64,000 bases of DNA from Anaerolineae bacterium (lineage in GTDB: Bacteria > Chloroflexota > Anaerolineae > Aggregatilineales > Phototrophicaceae): positions 1-64,000 of the forward strand of contig JAIOHM010000234.1 in NCBI GenBank assembly GCA_019912965.1, written 5' to 3'. Shown one piece after another: positions 23,273 to 31,373 of this stretch (position 1 is the first letter of the stretch; the number at the start of each line of letters is the position of its first letter). The notes beneath the pieces were generated by a model that ran no database searches, had not been told where the DNA came from, and worked only from the letters and a program-made list of their open reading frames with translations. The position numbers and the translations under genes were made by a program.

Positions 23273-24031
23273 ATGCTGATTATCGAAAATCTGAGCAAAG
23301 TTTATGAGAATGGCTTTCAGGCCTTAAAGAATATTAACCTCGAAATCCCGGATGGTCAGTTTGTATCAATCATTGGCCTGAGCGGATCGGGAAAATCGAC
23401 CCTGCTGCGCTGCATTAACCGTTTGATTGACCCCACCGAGGGGCGCATTCTCTGGAATGGGCGGGATATTACCGCCGCCACCGATGATGAATTGCGTCAG
23501 GTTCGGCGGCGCATCGGGATGATTTTCCAGCAGTTTAATCTTGTCAAACGCTCTAGTGTGCTGACTAATGTGATGTCTGGTCGTCTGGGGTATATCAACC
23601 CGGTCTATAGCCTGTTTAACTATTTCCCTGCACAGGAAAGAGATCGGGCATTGGCCGCATTGGAACGGGTTGGCATTCCTGAAAAAGCCTACAACCGTGC
23701 CAGCGCTTTAAGTGGTGGTCAGCAGCAGCGAGTAGGCATCGCCCGTGCTTTGATGCAAGAACCGGAAATGATGCTGGCCGACGAGCCAGTCGCCAGCCTT
23801 GACCCAGCCACCTCGCATTCCGTGATGAAATATCTGGAACTGTTAAATAAAGAAGATGGAATCACCATTTTGTGCAGCCTCCACTTTCTTAGTCTTGCGC
23901 GTGCTTATGCTGACCGGGTGATCGCGCTCAAGGATGGGAAACTGGAATTCGATGGCTTGCCTGCGGAAATTGACGAAGAACGTTTCAAGATGATCTACGG
24001 CGAAGATGCTGTACAGGTTGAAATCCATTAG
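23273..24031 (+). CDS. phnC: Phosphate/phosphonate ABC transporter ATP-binding protein
   Basis: A 252-aa ABC ATPase. Walker A is GLSGSGKST (about residues 35-43), the Q-loop is IGMIFQQFNL, the signature is LSGGQQQR, Walker B is MMLADEPVASLD and the H-loop is CSLHFL. The start MLIIENLSKVYENGFQALKNI and the NRLIDPTEG segment are typical of PhnC. It powers uptake through the permease encoded downstream. Ten bases separate it from the corrected start of phnE. TAGGGG precedes ATG 23273. Confidence 0.92.
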   Translation: MLIIENLSKVYENGFQALKNINLEIPDGQFVSIIGLSGSGKSTLLRCINRLIDPTEGRILWNGRDITAATDDELRQVRRRIGMIFQQFNLVKRSSVLTNVMSGRLGYINPVYSLFNYFPAQERDRALAALERVGIPEKAYNRASALSGGQQQRVGIARALMQEPEMMLADEPVASLDPATSHSVMKYLELLNKEDGITILCSLHFLSLARAYADRVIALKDGKLEFDGLPAEIDEERFKMIYGEDAVQVEIH

Positions 24032-24041
24032 GAGTGATTTT

Positions 24042-26129
24042 ATGAATGAACGCCCATCTCGTGCATCTGCCGCCCTTCGCCGTCTGCTAATTATTATCGG
24101 CATTGCTGTTGGTCTAGTGATTTTTTCGTATGGCTGGAGCGTCACTCAGATTAATCTGGAGCGTCCACAAGAACCCGTCCGCCAGCAAAATGTGGGCAAT
24201 GCCTTGCGTGAACTACTGTCCCCGAATGTGCTGGAACAGGATTATGATATTCAGGATGCCTCCACTCCGATTGTGATGGACTGCCCGGAGAATTTTGAAA
24301 CGGCTGTCCTTACACCGCCAGAAGGCAATATTCCTTATGTGTTCGTCACGCCGGGATGCGCCAGCAGCGGCGATATTATTACTGTACAGGGCTTTAACTT
24401 TTTCCCGGACTCGCTGGCGCGCATCAACTGGATTGCCACCGATGGCGAACGCCGCATCCGGCAGGTAGATGGTTTGGGTGAAGATAATTTTGTGACGCGC
24501 TCGGATGGTACATTCAGTGTAGAAATTGAAGTACCACGCATCCGGGGTACCACCGGAGAAATGCACGCAGTTGAGGCCCAAGGGCGCTTTCCCGTAGGTG
24601 CGCCTCGCCTGAGCGCGACGACCTATCTGGTCTTGGAGAAAATGGTCGAGACGGTGTTCTTAGCCTTGATCGCCACCGCACTCTCCATTTTACCCTCGGC
24701 TATTTTGAGCTTTTTTGCCGCACATAATTTGATGCGTTCTGTCCGAATGACACTGGGGAATTTGCTGATTAGCTTTATTCTCCTGCCTGTAGGTTGGGCG
24801 TTAGGTGCATTCCTGCTGAGTCAGCTTGGAATCATGGCAGTTAACCTGGGTAAAGGGGCAGGACTGATTCCCGGTGGGGCAGGAGCAGCTATCCTGTTTT
24901 TTGCTGCCATTACCTCGTCCCGTAAGATTCAATCAACAGATTTGGATGTAGGGGTGGCACGCTGGCGGGGCATTTTGAACGTAGTATTGTTCGCCCTCGT
25001 TGCTGTTTTTATCATTGGTTTGGTGGGTGGGGTAGGCATCCTGTTAGGAGGCCTGTTTGATACTGGAATCCTGGGTTATGTCAGTTACTTTATTGGCACT
25101 ATTGGACGATTGATCGAACTGACAATTGTGCCAATTGCCGGGGTAATAGGGGCTTTCGGACTATCTTCCATCGGTACAACCTTGACGATTGATGTTCTGA
25201 AACGCATCCCGGTGCAGATGAGCCACATGCTGGGCGGTGTTTTGGGCTTTGTAGCTGGGGCGATTTTACTAGGGCTGACGGCTGCTGTTGGGATGCAAGC
25301 CGCTTGGCTAGGACTGTTGACGCCGATTGTTGCTGCCAGTCTGGGTGGTCAGTTGCTGGTGATGCTCTACCGTCGCTTAAGCGGAAAACTGAAAACGCCG
25401 ACAGCCAGTGATCGTGTTTACCGTACTGTCGTATGGTGGGTTGGCGCACTGCTGGTTTTTGTCTTGGTGTTCAGCGTGCTTAATATCGGTCGTGCGTTGA
25501 TTGAGGGTACATTGCCCCCACAAAATGCAGCTACCAGTATTCTGGGCATATCTTTATCGGGATATATGTTCCAGTCCATGTTGATTGGCGCAGTTTTAGG
25601 CGGGCTGGCAGGTGGGTTGGCTGGTACGAAAGCTGCTTTCCCCATTGGCGATGTGCTTTATACCATTACCCGCACCATTTTGAATGGATTACGCTCTATT
25701 GAGCCGCTGATTATGGGTTTGGTATTTGTGATATGGGTAGGCATCGGCCCATTCGCCGGGGTGCTGGCGCTGACGCTGCACTCCATTGCTTCGCTCGGCA
25801 AGTTATATTCCGAGCAGATCGAGAACATTGACGCGGGGCCAATTGAAGCACTCCAAAGTACGGGCGCGAACCGCTTGCAGACTATCATGTATGCAGTTGT
25901 GCCGCAGATTATCCCACCGTACATTGCTTTCACCATGTATCGATGGGACATCAATGTCCGTATGTCCACTATCATCGGCTTTGTGGGTGGCGGTGGTGTG
26001 GGTTTCCTGTTGCAACAGCAGATCAACCTGCTGCGCTACCGTGATGCAGGTGTAGCGGTGTTGGCAATTGCAATTGTGGTTTCGGTGCTGGACTATGCCA
26101 GCGCATCTATCCGTGAGCGTTATATCTAA
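24042..26129 (+). CDS. phnE: PhnE-type ABC permease with outer domain and large membrane insertion
   Basis: A 695-aa permease, over twice the usual 260-290. ATG 24042 follows TAGGAG; an upstream in-frame start at 24006 overlaps phnC. Plan: one membrane helix (about 8-28); an extracytoplasmic part (about 40-195) with GDIITVQGFNFFPDS, resembling an IPT/TIG-like beta fold; then the first PhnE helices at about 201-245 (MVETVFLALIATALSILPSA, FFAAHNLM). About 300 residues of extra membrane helices follow (about 246-540). The PhnE C-terminal half (about 541-695) then has GPFAGVLALTLHSI, GKLYSEQIENID, the ALQSTGA coupling helix and GFVGGGGVG. The PhnE core therefore looks interrupted, not duplicated. 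Confidence 0.85.
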   Translation: MNERPSRASAALRRLLIIIGIAVGLVIFSYGWSVTQINLERPQEPVRQQNVGNALRELLSPNVLEQDYDIQDASTPIVMDCPENFETAVLTPPEGNIPYVFVTPGCASSGDIITVQGFNFFPDSLARINWIATDGERRIRQVDGLGEDNFVTRSDGTFSVEIEVPRIRGTTGEMHAVEAQGRFPVGAPRLSATTYLVLEKMVETVFLALIATALSILPSAILSFFAAHNLMRSVRMTLGNLLISFILLPVGWALGAFLLSQLGIMAVNLGKGAGLIPGGAGAAILFFAAITSSRKIQSTDLDVGVARWRGILNVVLFALVAVFIIGLVGGVGILLGGLFDTGILGYVSYFIGTIGRLIELTIVPIAGVIGAFGLSSIGTTLTIDVLKRIPVQMSHMLGGVLGFVAGAILLGLTAAVGMQAAWLGLLTPIVAASLGGQLLVMLYRRLSGKLKTPTASDRVYRTVVWWVGALLVFVLVFSVLNIGRALIEGTLPPQNAATSILGISLSGYMFQSMLIGAVLGGLAGGLAGTKAAFPIGDVLYTITRTILNGLRSIEPLIMGLVFVIWVGIGPFAGVLALTLHSIASLGKLYSEQIENIDAGPIEALQSTGANRLQTIMYAVVPQIIPPYIAFTMYRWDINVRMSTIIGFVGGGGVGFLLQQQINLLRYRDAGVAVLAIAIVVSVLDYASASIRERYI

Positions 26130-26131
26130 AA

Positions 26132-26338
26132 TAACGTCAGCTATGGATAAATCTTTTCAATAGATTATTTGGCTGAGGGGAAAATAATGCCTGATAAACA
26201 GGTGAGAACAGGTAATATTACATATTTTATTACAAATATTTTTGATGATTTTTAGCTGTTCACTCATGCAAAATCAGACACAGCTTTCAATCTATGATGT
26301 AAGGCATTCATGACTACCCTTATCCATAACTGACGTTA
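26132..26338. mobile_element. MITE-like 207-bp inverted-repeat element
   Basis: Terminal arms TAACGTCAGCTATGGATAA (26132-26150) and TTATCCATAACTGACGTTA (26320-26338) are 19 bp each and complementary with a single mismatch. A second inner pair is ATAGATT (26160) / AATCTAT (26289). The interior is A+T-rich and non-coding. It begins 2 bases after the phnE stop. No clear target duplication beyond a few A residues is visible. It looks like a non-autonomous transposon remnant, though a long-range RNA hairpin is an alternative. Confidence 0.6.
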
Positions 26339-26344
26339 AAATGC

Positions 26345-26372
26345 GTAGAGGCACCCAAGAGGATGCCTCTAC
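26345..26372. terminator. Stem-loop between convergent phnE and phoX
   Basis: GTAGAGGCA (26345-26353) pairs with TGCCTCTAC (26364-26372). The T tract is weak on both sides, so efficiency is uncertain. Confidence 0.55.
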
Positions 26373-26406
26373 TACAACAAAATGGCTGTTGGGGAGTAAG
26401 CGTTAG

Positions 26407-28128
26407 TTAAGCGTTGTTGAATGGGCCGACGATAGCCACCACGCCCGAACGCGGTTGAGCATCGCCACCTTCTGGCCAATGACTGGTCAGTTCTTCAAGG
26501 CTGGCAGAGTTTTCACCGGGATGCTGAACCGCTAGGAACAGGGTGTCATTTCCCAGCCATGTCGGGCCAGTCAGTTCGCAATCTAGCGGGCCGCTGGCGA
26601 ATTGGAAGGCTTTGCCAGCATTTTCACCATTGGTTGGTAGCATGAACAGGGAGTTGTTCCCTTGGAACTGATAGATACCCTTGTTGATGCTGCTGCTAGA
26701 AATATCCGTCACCATCCACAGATTCCCTGCTCCGTCAAAGATCAGGTTATCCGGGCTGGAGAAACCACTTTGCGGGCCGCCTACTGCGAAAATATCCCAG
26801 CCGAATTCCAGTGATTCATGATCGCCATCTGTTTCGATCAGGCGGGTGATCTGACCGTGAAAATTGCCGTGTGCGCTGTTGTTGGTGAAAGCGATATACA
26901 CATCACCTGTTTCAGGGTGGATTTCGATGTCTTCTGGACGGTCAGTACGGGTTGCGCCCAGCGCACGGGCAGCTTGCGCAGCATAGGTTAGTACATCAGC
27001 TTGGCTTGTCAGCGTGTAGCCGCCGACCTTGCTTGGATCACCCAGCGTTTCCTCATTGCCTTCCCAAACGACCGGAATCCACACGCCTTTGCTGAAATCA
27101 GCGGCGTAAAGCGTGCCGCTATCCAAAATATCGAGATTGGCTTCGCGGTTGCTGGCGTCGTAGATTGCTTCCGAGATAAACTTGTAGACTACTTCATCAC
27201 GCTTATCATCGCCCATGTAAGCCACAACTTTGCCGGATTTGCCAATGCCAATGGCGACATTTTCATGGCGGAAGCGTCCCAGTGCTGTGCGCTTCTTGGC
27301 GACCCCAGTGAACGGATCAATTTCCACTACCCAACCGAAGTGTTCCGGTGGTTGAACATTGGCTGCATCTGCCTGCCAACCCTGTGCTGGGTTCTGTTCG
27401 TTTAGGCTGTCTTCGCCGTAGTAATCCTGATAATTTTCTTCGCAGCTTAACCCGGTCATCCATGGGGTCATACCGCCGGAGCAGTTGCCCAATGTACCGA
27501 TGACTTCTGTTGCACCACCCACGACCGTTGTACCCGCCACCGGGCCACTCAAGGCAATGGGCGTCCGTCCGTCGAAGCGGCGTCCGTAATCACTGTCGGT
27601 CACAACCGTCCAAAGGCCATCAACTTTACGCAGGTGAACAACCGCGAAGCCAATTGCATTTTTTTCGGCGTTGATCTGGTCAACTGTTTTATCACCTTCA
27701 CCGCTGTAATTGCTGACCAGCAGCGAATTGACATATTCATTATTCACGACCAGCAAACCTTCTTCGGTGCTGCTGCCACCTTCCAGCATGTCAATTGGGA
27801 ACCAACCCGTCCAGTCAGCGTTATCACCGAAGGTCTTCCCGTCTTTCGTGAATACATCCCCGCGTTTGATGATGATCTGATAGCTGAAGCCTTCTGGCAG
27901 TACAATATCATCGGTGGTTGATGGGGCAATCGGGCTGAAAGCCAAGCCAGCCTGCGCCTTTGCCGCTGCTGCCGCGACCAGTGCCGGGGCTGCTGCTTGC
28001 AGTACACCCGCTGGCAAAGCGACTGCTGCCGCTGCTCCTGCACCCATGACACTCATGCCACGCAAGAAGTTGCGGCGCGAAACCTTTTCCTGAATAAGCT
28101 GTTTCCAATTATTCTGCTGTTCTGTCAT
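26407..28128 (-). CDS. PhoX-type alkaline phosphatase (Tat-exported)
   Basis: A 573-aa protein starting with a twin-arginine signal: S-R-R-N-F-L-R-G (Arg18, Arg19) followed by an Ala-rich hydrophobic stretch. The body matches PhoX (DUF839): GFSYQIIIKRGD, NNEYVNS, GNCSGGMTPWMTGLSCEENY, HFGWVVEIDPFTG, RPEDIEIHPETGDVY and SPDNLIFDGAGNLW. PhoX enzymes are Ca/Fe-dependent phosphomonoesterases that release phosphate from organic esters outside the membrane. It converges on the phn transporter, so the pair probably serves phosphorus scavenging. GAGGAG precedes the start. PhoX-type proteins of unproven activity exist, hence no symbol. Confidence 0.88.
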   Translation of the reverse strand: MTEQQNNWKQLIQEKVSRRNFLRGMSVMGAGAAAAVALPAGVLQAAAPALVAAAAAKAQAGLAFSPIAPSTTDDIVLPEGFSYQIIIKRGDVFTKDGKTFGDNADWTGWFPIDMLEGGSSTEEGLLVVNNEYVNSLLVSNYSGEGDKTVDQINAEKNAIGFAVVHLRKVDGLWTVVTDSDYGRRFDGRTPIALSGPVAGTTVVGGATEVIGTLGNCSGGMTPWMTGLSCEENYQDYYGEDSLNEQNPAQGWQADAANVQPPEHFGWVVEIDPFTGVAKKRTALGRFRHENVAIGIGKSGKVVAYMGDDKRDEVVYKFISEAIYDASNREANLDILDSGTLYAADFSKGVWIPVVWEGNEETLGDPSKVGGYTLTSQADVLTYAAQAARALGATRTDRPEDIEIHPETGDVYIAFTNNSAHGNFHGQITRLIETDGDHESLEFGWDIFAVGGPQSGFSSPDNLIFDGAGNLWMVTDISSSSINKGIYQFQGNNSLFMLPTNGENAGKAFQFASGPLDCELTGPTWLGNDTLFLAVQHPGENSASLEELTSHWPEGGDAQPRSGVVAIVGPFNNA

Positions 28129-28326
28129 TTTTGTGGAGTCTCCTCAATCATTGAACCAGAGTTATTACAAACACTTGTCTACGATCAAAAATAACCTGCC
28201 GCTTTTAAACCCGGTTTATCGTCGGCTTAAGTTGCGATGTCACTTCCTTAAACCGAATCGCCAGCTTATTTAAAGAATTCCTGTTAAGACTCTTGCGGAT
28301 ACAATAACTACCAAGAGAGGAAATCC

Positions 28327-29334
28327 ATGCGTTATGCAATCATTGGCGGAGGGGTGGCGGGAATCACCGCTGCTAAAACACTCCGTGAACATGCCCCGGA
28401 TGCTAAAATCACCGTTTACACCTTCGAGATTCATCCTTTTGGCCTGTATGCCCGCAAAGATATGGCACGGCGCTTGATAACTGGCATTCAGGATGGGGAC
28501 GAACTGTTGCTTGAAAGTGAAGCAACCTTGGCAGAGCAGGGCATTGAACTGCATTATGAAGAAGTGCTGCGTGTTTTTCCTCACTTGAAACAGATATTGC
28601 TGCCGCGACACATCCGCCTGAATTACGACCGTTTACTGCTGGCGACAGGGGCAACCCCTTGCATCATTGATGCCCCCGGCCTGCATTATATTGGCGTTCA
28701 TCAGGTACGGAATTATGAAGATATTTCCTTGATCGAAGCTTGGATGCCGCAGTTGCAGCAAAGCGGCGCGGTGGTCATCGGTGGCGGTATTCTGGGGATG
28801 GATATGGCCTATGCACTCAATCGACGTGGGGTGCCAACCACCTTGGTTGCCCGCGAAAAACATTTGGGTATCCCAAGCCTTTCCGAAACTGATGCTGCGC
28901 TGGCGGAAAAATGCTTGCGCGCCGAAGGTATGCAAATCGTGCTGGGTGAAACACTAGCGGCTTACCTAAGCGAAGATAACCGCGTGCTGGATGGGGTGCG
29001 TTTATCTAGTGGGCGCATCATTCCCGGACGCATGGCCTTGTGTACAGTTGGTGTTTCACCAACAACCGATTTTCTGATTGAATCGGAGGTGGAGATTGAC
29101 GCTGAAACGGGCGCAATTTGGGTCAATGCTAACCTGCAAACCAATCAGCCAAATGTGTACGCCGCTGGAAACTGTGCCCAGATTGACGGTTACATTGCTC
29201 GAACGTGGAAACAATCAGCCGAGCAAGGACGTGTAGCCGCCCTCAATATGCTTGGTCAATCAACACTTTATCACCCTCCTGTTGCTGAAACCATTACCCC
29301 GTTGATTCTTGAATCAATTCAGGAACGGGTATGA
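28327..29334 (+). CDS. FAD-dependent NAD(P) oxidoreductase (rubredoxin/nitrite reductase-like)
   Basis: A 335-aa flavoprotein. FAD-binding G-G-G-V-A-G lies at residues 7-12 near the start. An LLLATGATP segment follows, then the second dinucleotide fold VVIGGGILGMDMAYAL (about 142-157) for NAD(P)H, and NVYAAGNCAQ (about 276-285) for the FAD ribityl. It belongs to the class II pyridine nucleotide-disulfide reductase type without a redox-active Cys pair, similar to rubredoxin or ferredoxin reductases. GAGAGGA precedes ATG 28327. It is divergent from phoX and lies upstream of the P450, so it could supply electrons to it; that is inference. Confidence 0.82.
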   Translation: MRYAIIGGGVAGITAAKTLREHAPDAKITVYTFEIHPFGLYARKDMARRLITGIQDGDELLLESEATLAEQGIELHYEEVLRVFPHLKQILLPRHIRLNYDRLLLATGATPCIIDAPGLHYIGVHQVRNYEDISLIEAWMPQLQQSGAVVIGGGILGMDMAYALNRRGVPTTLVAREKHLGIPSLSETDAALAEKCLRAEGMQIVLGETLAAYLSEDNRVLDGVRLSSGRIIPGRMALCTVGVSPTTDFLIESEVEIDAETGAIWVNANLQTNQPNVYAAGNCAQIDGYIARTWKQSAEQGRVAALNMLGQSTLYHPPVAETITPLILESIQERV

Positions 29335-29389
29335 GGTGTTTTATGGGGCGAATTATTGGTGATTCGCCCTGTTCATAAATCTATTTGCG

Positions 29390-29447
29390 AAAGTTTACAC
29401 AAAGTTTACACCTGTTACTTGACCGGAATATATGTCTCGCTTATTGT
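29390..29447 (+). promoter_or_regulatory. P450 promoter with exact 11-bp tandem repeat upstream
   Basis: AAAGTTTACAC occurs twice back to back (29390-29400, 29401-29411). Seven bases later is TTGACC (29419-29424), a 17-base spacer and TATTGT (29442-29447). Tandem direct repeats of one helical turn just upstream of -35 are typical of OmpR/PhoB-class regulators. The regulator is unknown. Confidence 0.55.
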
Positions 29448-29499
29448 GATCTTATACACCATGTCCAGAAATTTGTGACATAAACAAAGCGAGTCTGTA

Positions 29500-30873
29500 A
29501 TGAAAAACCGATATCCACCCGGCCCAAAGCAATTCCTACTGTTGGGCAGTTTGCGCCAATTCGCCAATCACCGTCTGGAATTTATGATCGCCAACCGTGA
29601 TCAATTTGGGGATATTGTTCATTTTCGCTTTGGCCCGCGTCACATTTACCAGATTAATGACCCGGAGATGATCCAGTATGTGCTGGCCAAACATCCGGAA
29701 CAGTTTCACAAAAGCCCTGCGCTCAAACGTAACACACGCCAGGTCATTGGGCAGGGTTTGCTGACCAGCGAAGACGAATTCCATAAGCGTCAGCGCCGCC
29801 TCGTGCAGCCTGCTTTTTATCATAAACGTATAGCTGCTTATGGCGATGTGATGGTCGATTACAGTGCCCAAATGCTGGAAGGTTGGCATACAGACGACCA
29901 GCTTGATGTTGCCCATGAAATGATGAAATTGACCATGCGAATCGTAGCTAAAACCCTGTTTGATGCTGATGTGTCTGGCGATGCGGATTCGATTGGCGAG
30001 GCCATAACAATGGGCATCGAAACCGTTGGACGCCGCATTACCCAGCCTATTCATCTGCCAGACTGGTTACCTACACCCCAAAACCGTGAGCGTAAACAGG
30101 CCGCTGCTTTGCTGGAACAGACCATCACTCGTATGATTGACGAACGCCGTGCATCTGGCGAAGACAAAGGTGATTTGCTTTCCATGCTGTTGATGGCTGT
30201 AGATGAAGAACAAGGCGGCGGGATGTCCAATAAACAGGTGCGTGATGAGGCGATGACACTGTTTATTGCTGGACATGAAACGACGGCGAATGCATTGGCC
30301 TGGACGTTGTACCTGCTGGCACAACACCCGGAGGTTGAAACCCGTCTGGTAGAAGAATTGCAATCTGTTCTGGATGGACGCCTGCCCGCGTTTGCTGACC
30401 TATTGTGTTTACCCTACACCGAAATGGTCATCAAAGAATCCATGCGCCTGTATCCGCCTGCTTGGGTGACGACCCGCGAGGTGATCGAAGACATCGAGCT
30501 TGGCAGCTACCCCATCAGGAAGGGCAGTATTATCATCATGAGCATTTATACCATGCACCGCGACCCGCGCTATTGGAACGAACCCGACCAATTCCGGCCT
30601 GAACGTTTTGCTTCCGGTTGGGAGGATCGTGTTCCCAAATATGCTTATTTTCCATTTGGTGGCGGCCCGCGGGTATGCGTTGGCAATCAATTCGCCATGA
30701 TGGAAGCTAAATTAGTGCTGGCAACCATCATCAGCCGTTTTCAGATGAAGCTTGTTCCGGGACAGCAGATTGTTCCTGACCCATTGATTACCCTTCGTCC
30801 ACGCGATGGCATCTTCATGCGGTTGGCCGCGCGGGAAGCTGTCACGGATCCGTTAGGCGCTATATGTAACTAA
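29500..30873 (+). CDS. Cytochrome P450
   Basis: A 457-aa soluble P450 starting PPGPKQFLLLGSL. The I-helix motif is G-H-E-T-T (258-262), the K-helix E-x-x-R is ESMR (Glu313, Arg316), the P-E-R-F segment is QFRPERF and the haem loop is FPFGGGPRVCVG (Cys393 as thiolate ligand). The LYPPAWVTTREV region resembles bacterial CYP102-like/CYP4-like fatty acid or terpenoid hydroxylases, but the substrate cannot be assigned. It needs a redox partner; the FAD oxidoreductase upstream is a candidate. It has its own promoter. Confidence 0.95.
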   Translation: MKNRYPPGPKQFLLLGSLRQFANHRLEFMIANRDQFGDIVHFRFGPRHIYQINDPEMIQYVLAKHPEQFHKSPALKRNTRQVIGQGLLTSEDEFHKRQRRLVQPAFYHKRIAAYGDVMVDYSAQMLEGWHTDDQLDVAHEMMKLTMRIVAKTLFDADVSGDADSIGEAITMGIETVGRRITQPIHLPDWLPTPQNRERKQAAALLEQTITRMIDERRASGEDKGDLLSMLLMAVDEEQGGGMSNKQVRDEAMTLFIAGHETTANALAWTLYLLAQHPEVETRLVEELQSVLDGRLPAFADLLCLPYTEMVIKESMRLYPPAWVTTREVIEDIELGSYPIRKGSIIIMSIYTMHRDPRYWNEPDQFRPERFASGWEDRVPKYAYFPFGGGPRVCVGNQFAMMEAKLVLATIISRFQMKLVPGQQIVPDPLITLRPRDGIFMRLAAREAVTDPLGAICN

Positions 30874-30989
30874 AAATTTACGCGTTTTTAGGTTTGCTTT
30901 CGTTTACTTTTACAGGGACTGCGGTACGCTTTACATTGAGCGCAAAATGCAGTTCCATGAATGAGAGCGATCACGAGGGAAAAGGGCGT

Positions 30990-31322
30990 ATGACGACCAA
31001 GACGTTGGCCCGTCCGTTGGGCGGGGAAATTTACGAAGAACTGAAAGACCGTCATGGCAATGTGATTGTCTTGACATATAACGACCTGTGGATGCTGTTG
31101 GTGTGTCGCACATCGCTGGATGGCGATTGGGTGCGTACCCGCCAGGCCGCCAGTATGGTTATGGATGCTGCTGCCAAATGTGCCATTGCCGAACGGTTGT
31201 GGGAATTGGAACAGCTTTTAGGCGGATTGCCAACCGTTCCGGCTGGTGTACAAAGTTTTCATCTACAGCGTGCTCATCAGTGGTTTAAAGGCCGCCCGGT
31301 CGTCTACGAAAAACGCTGGTAA
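30990..31322 (+). CDS. Conserved-looking small protein, unknown function
   Basis: A 110-aa soluble protein from ATG 30990, with GAGGGA and AAAGGG just upstream; the longer frame from 30894 has a poor start region. It begins MTTKTLARPLGGEIYEELKD and has a Trp/Leu-rich core (YNDLWMLLVCRTSLDGDW) and a helical C-terminal half (ERLWELEQLLGG). I recognise no family. It lies 116 bases after the P450 on the same strand and ends at a bidirectional terminator. Confidence 0.55.
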   Translation: MTTKTLARPLGGEIYEELKDRHGNVIVLTYNDLWMLLVCRTSLDGDWVRTRQAASMVMDAAAKCAIAERLWELEQLLGGLPTVPAGVQSFHLQRAHQWFKGRPVVYEKRW

Positions 31323-31347
31323 AAGCCTGATTTTGAAGCTTTACTCA

Positions 31348-31373
31348 TAAAGCCTCATGCAGGTGGGGCTTTA
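31348..31373. terminator. Bidirectional terminator between convergent genes
   Basis: TAAAGCC (31348-31354) pairs with GGCTTTA (31367-31373). The right arm contains the stop codon of the minus-strand gene at 31371. Confidence 0.55.

Noticed and set aside
24006-26129. Two complete fused PhnE permease domains
   Set aside because: Only one set of PhnE landmarks is found, split between about residues 201-245 and 541-695; an insertion explains the length better.
28129-28326. Pho-box-like TTAAG/TTTAAA repeats between phoX and the FAD oxidoreductase
   Set aside because: The spacing is irregular (not 11 bp), so a phosphate-response site cannot be supported.
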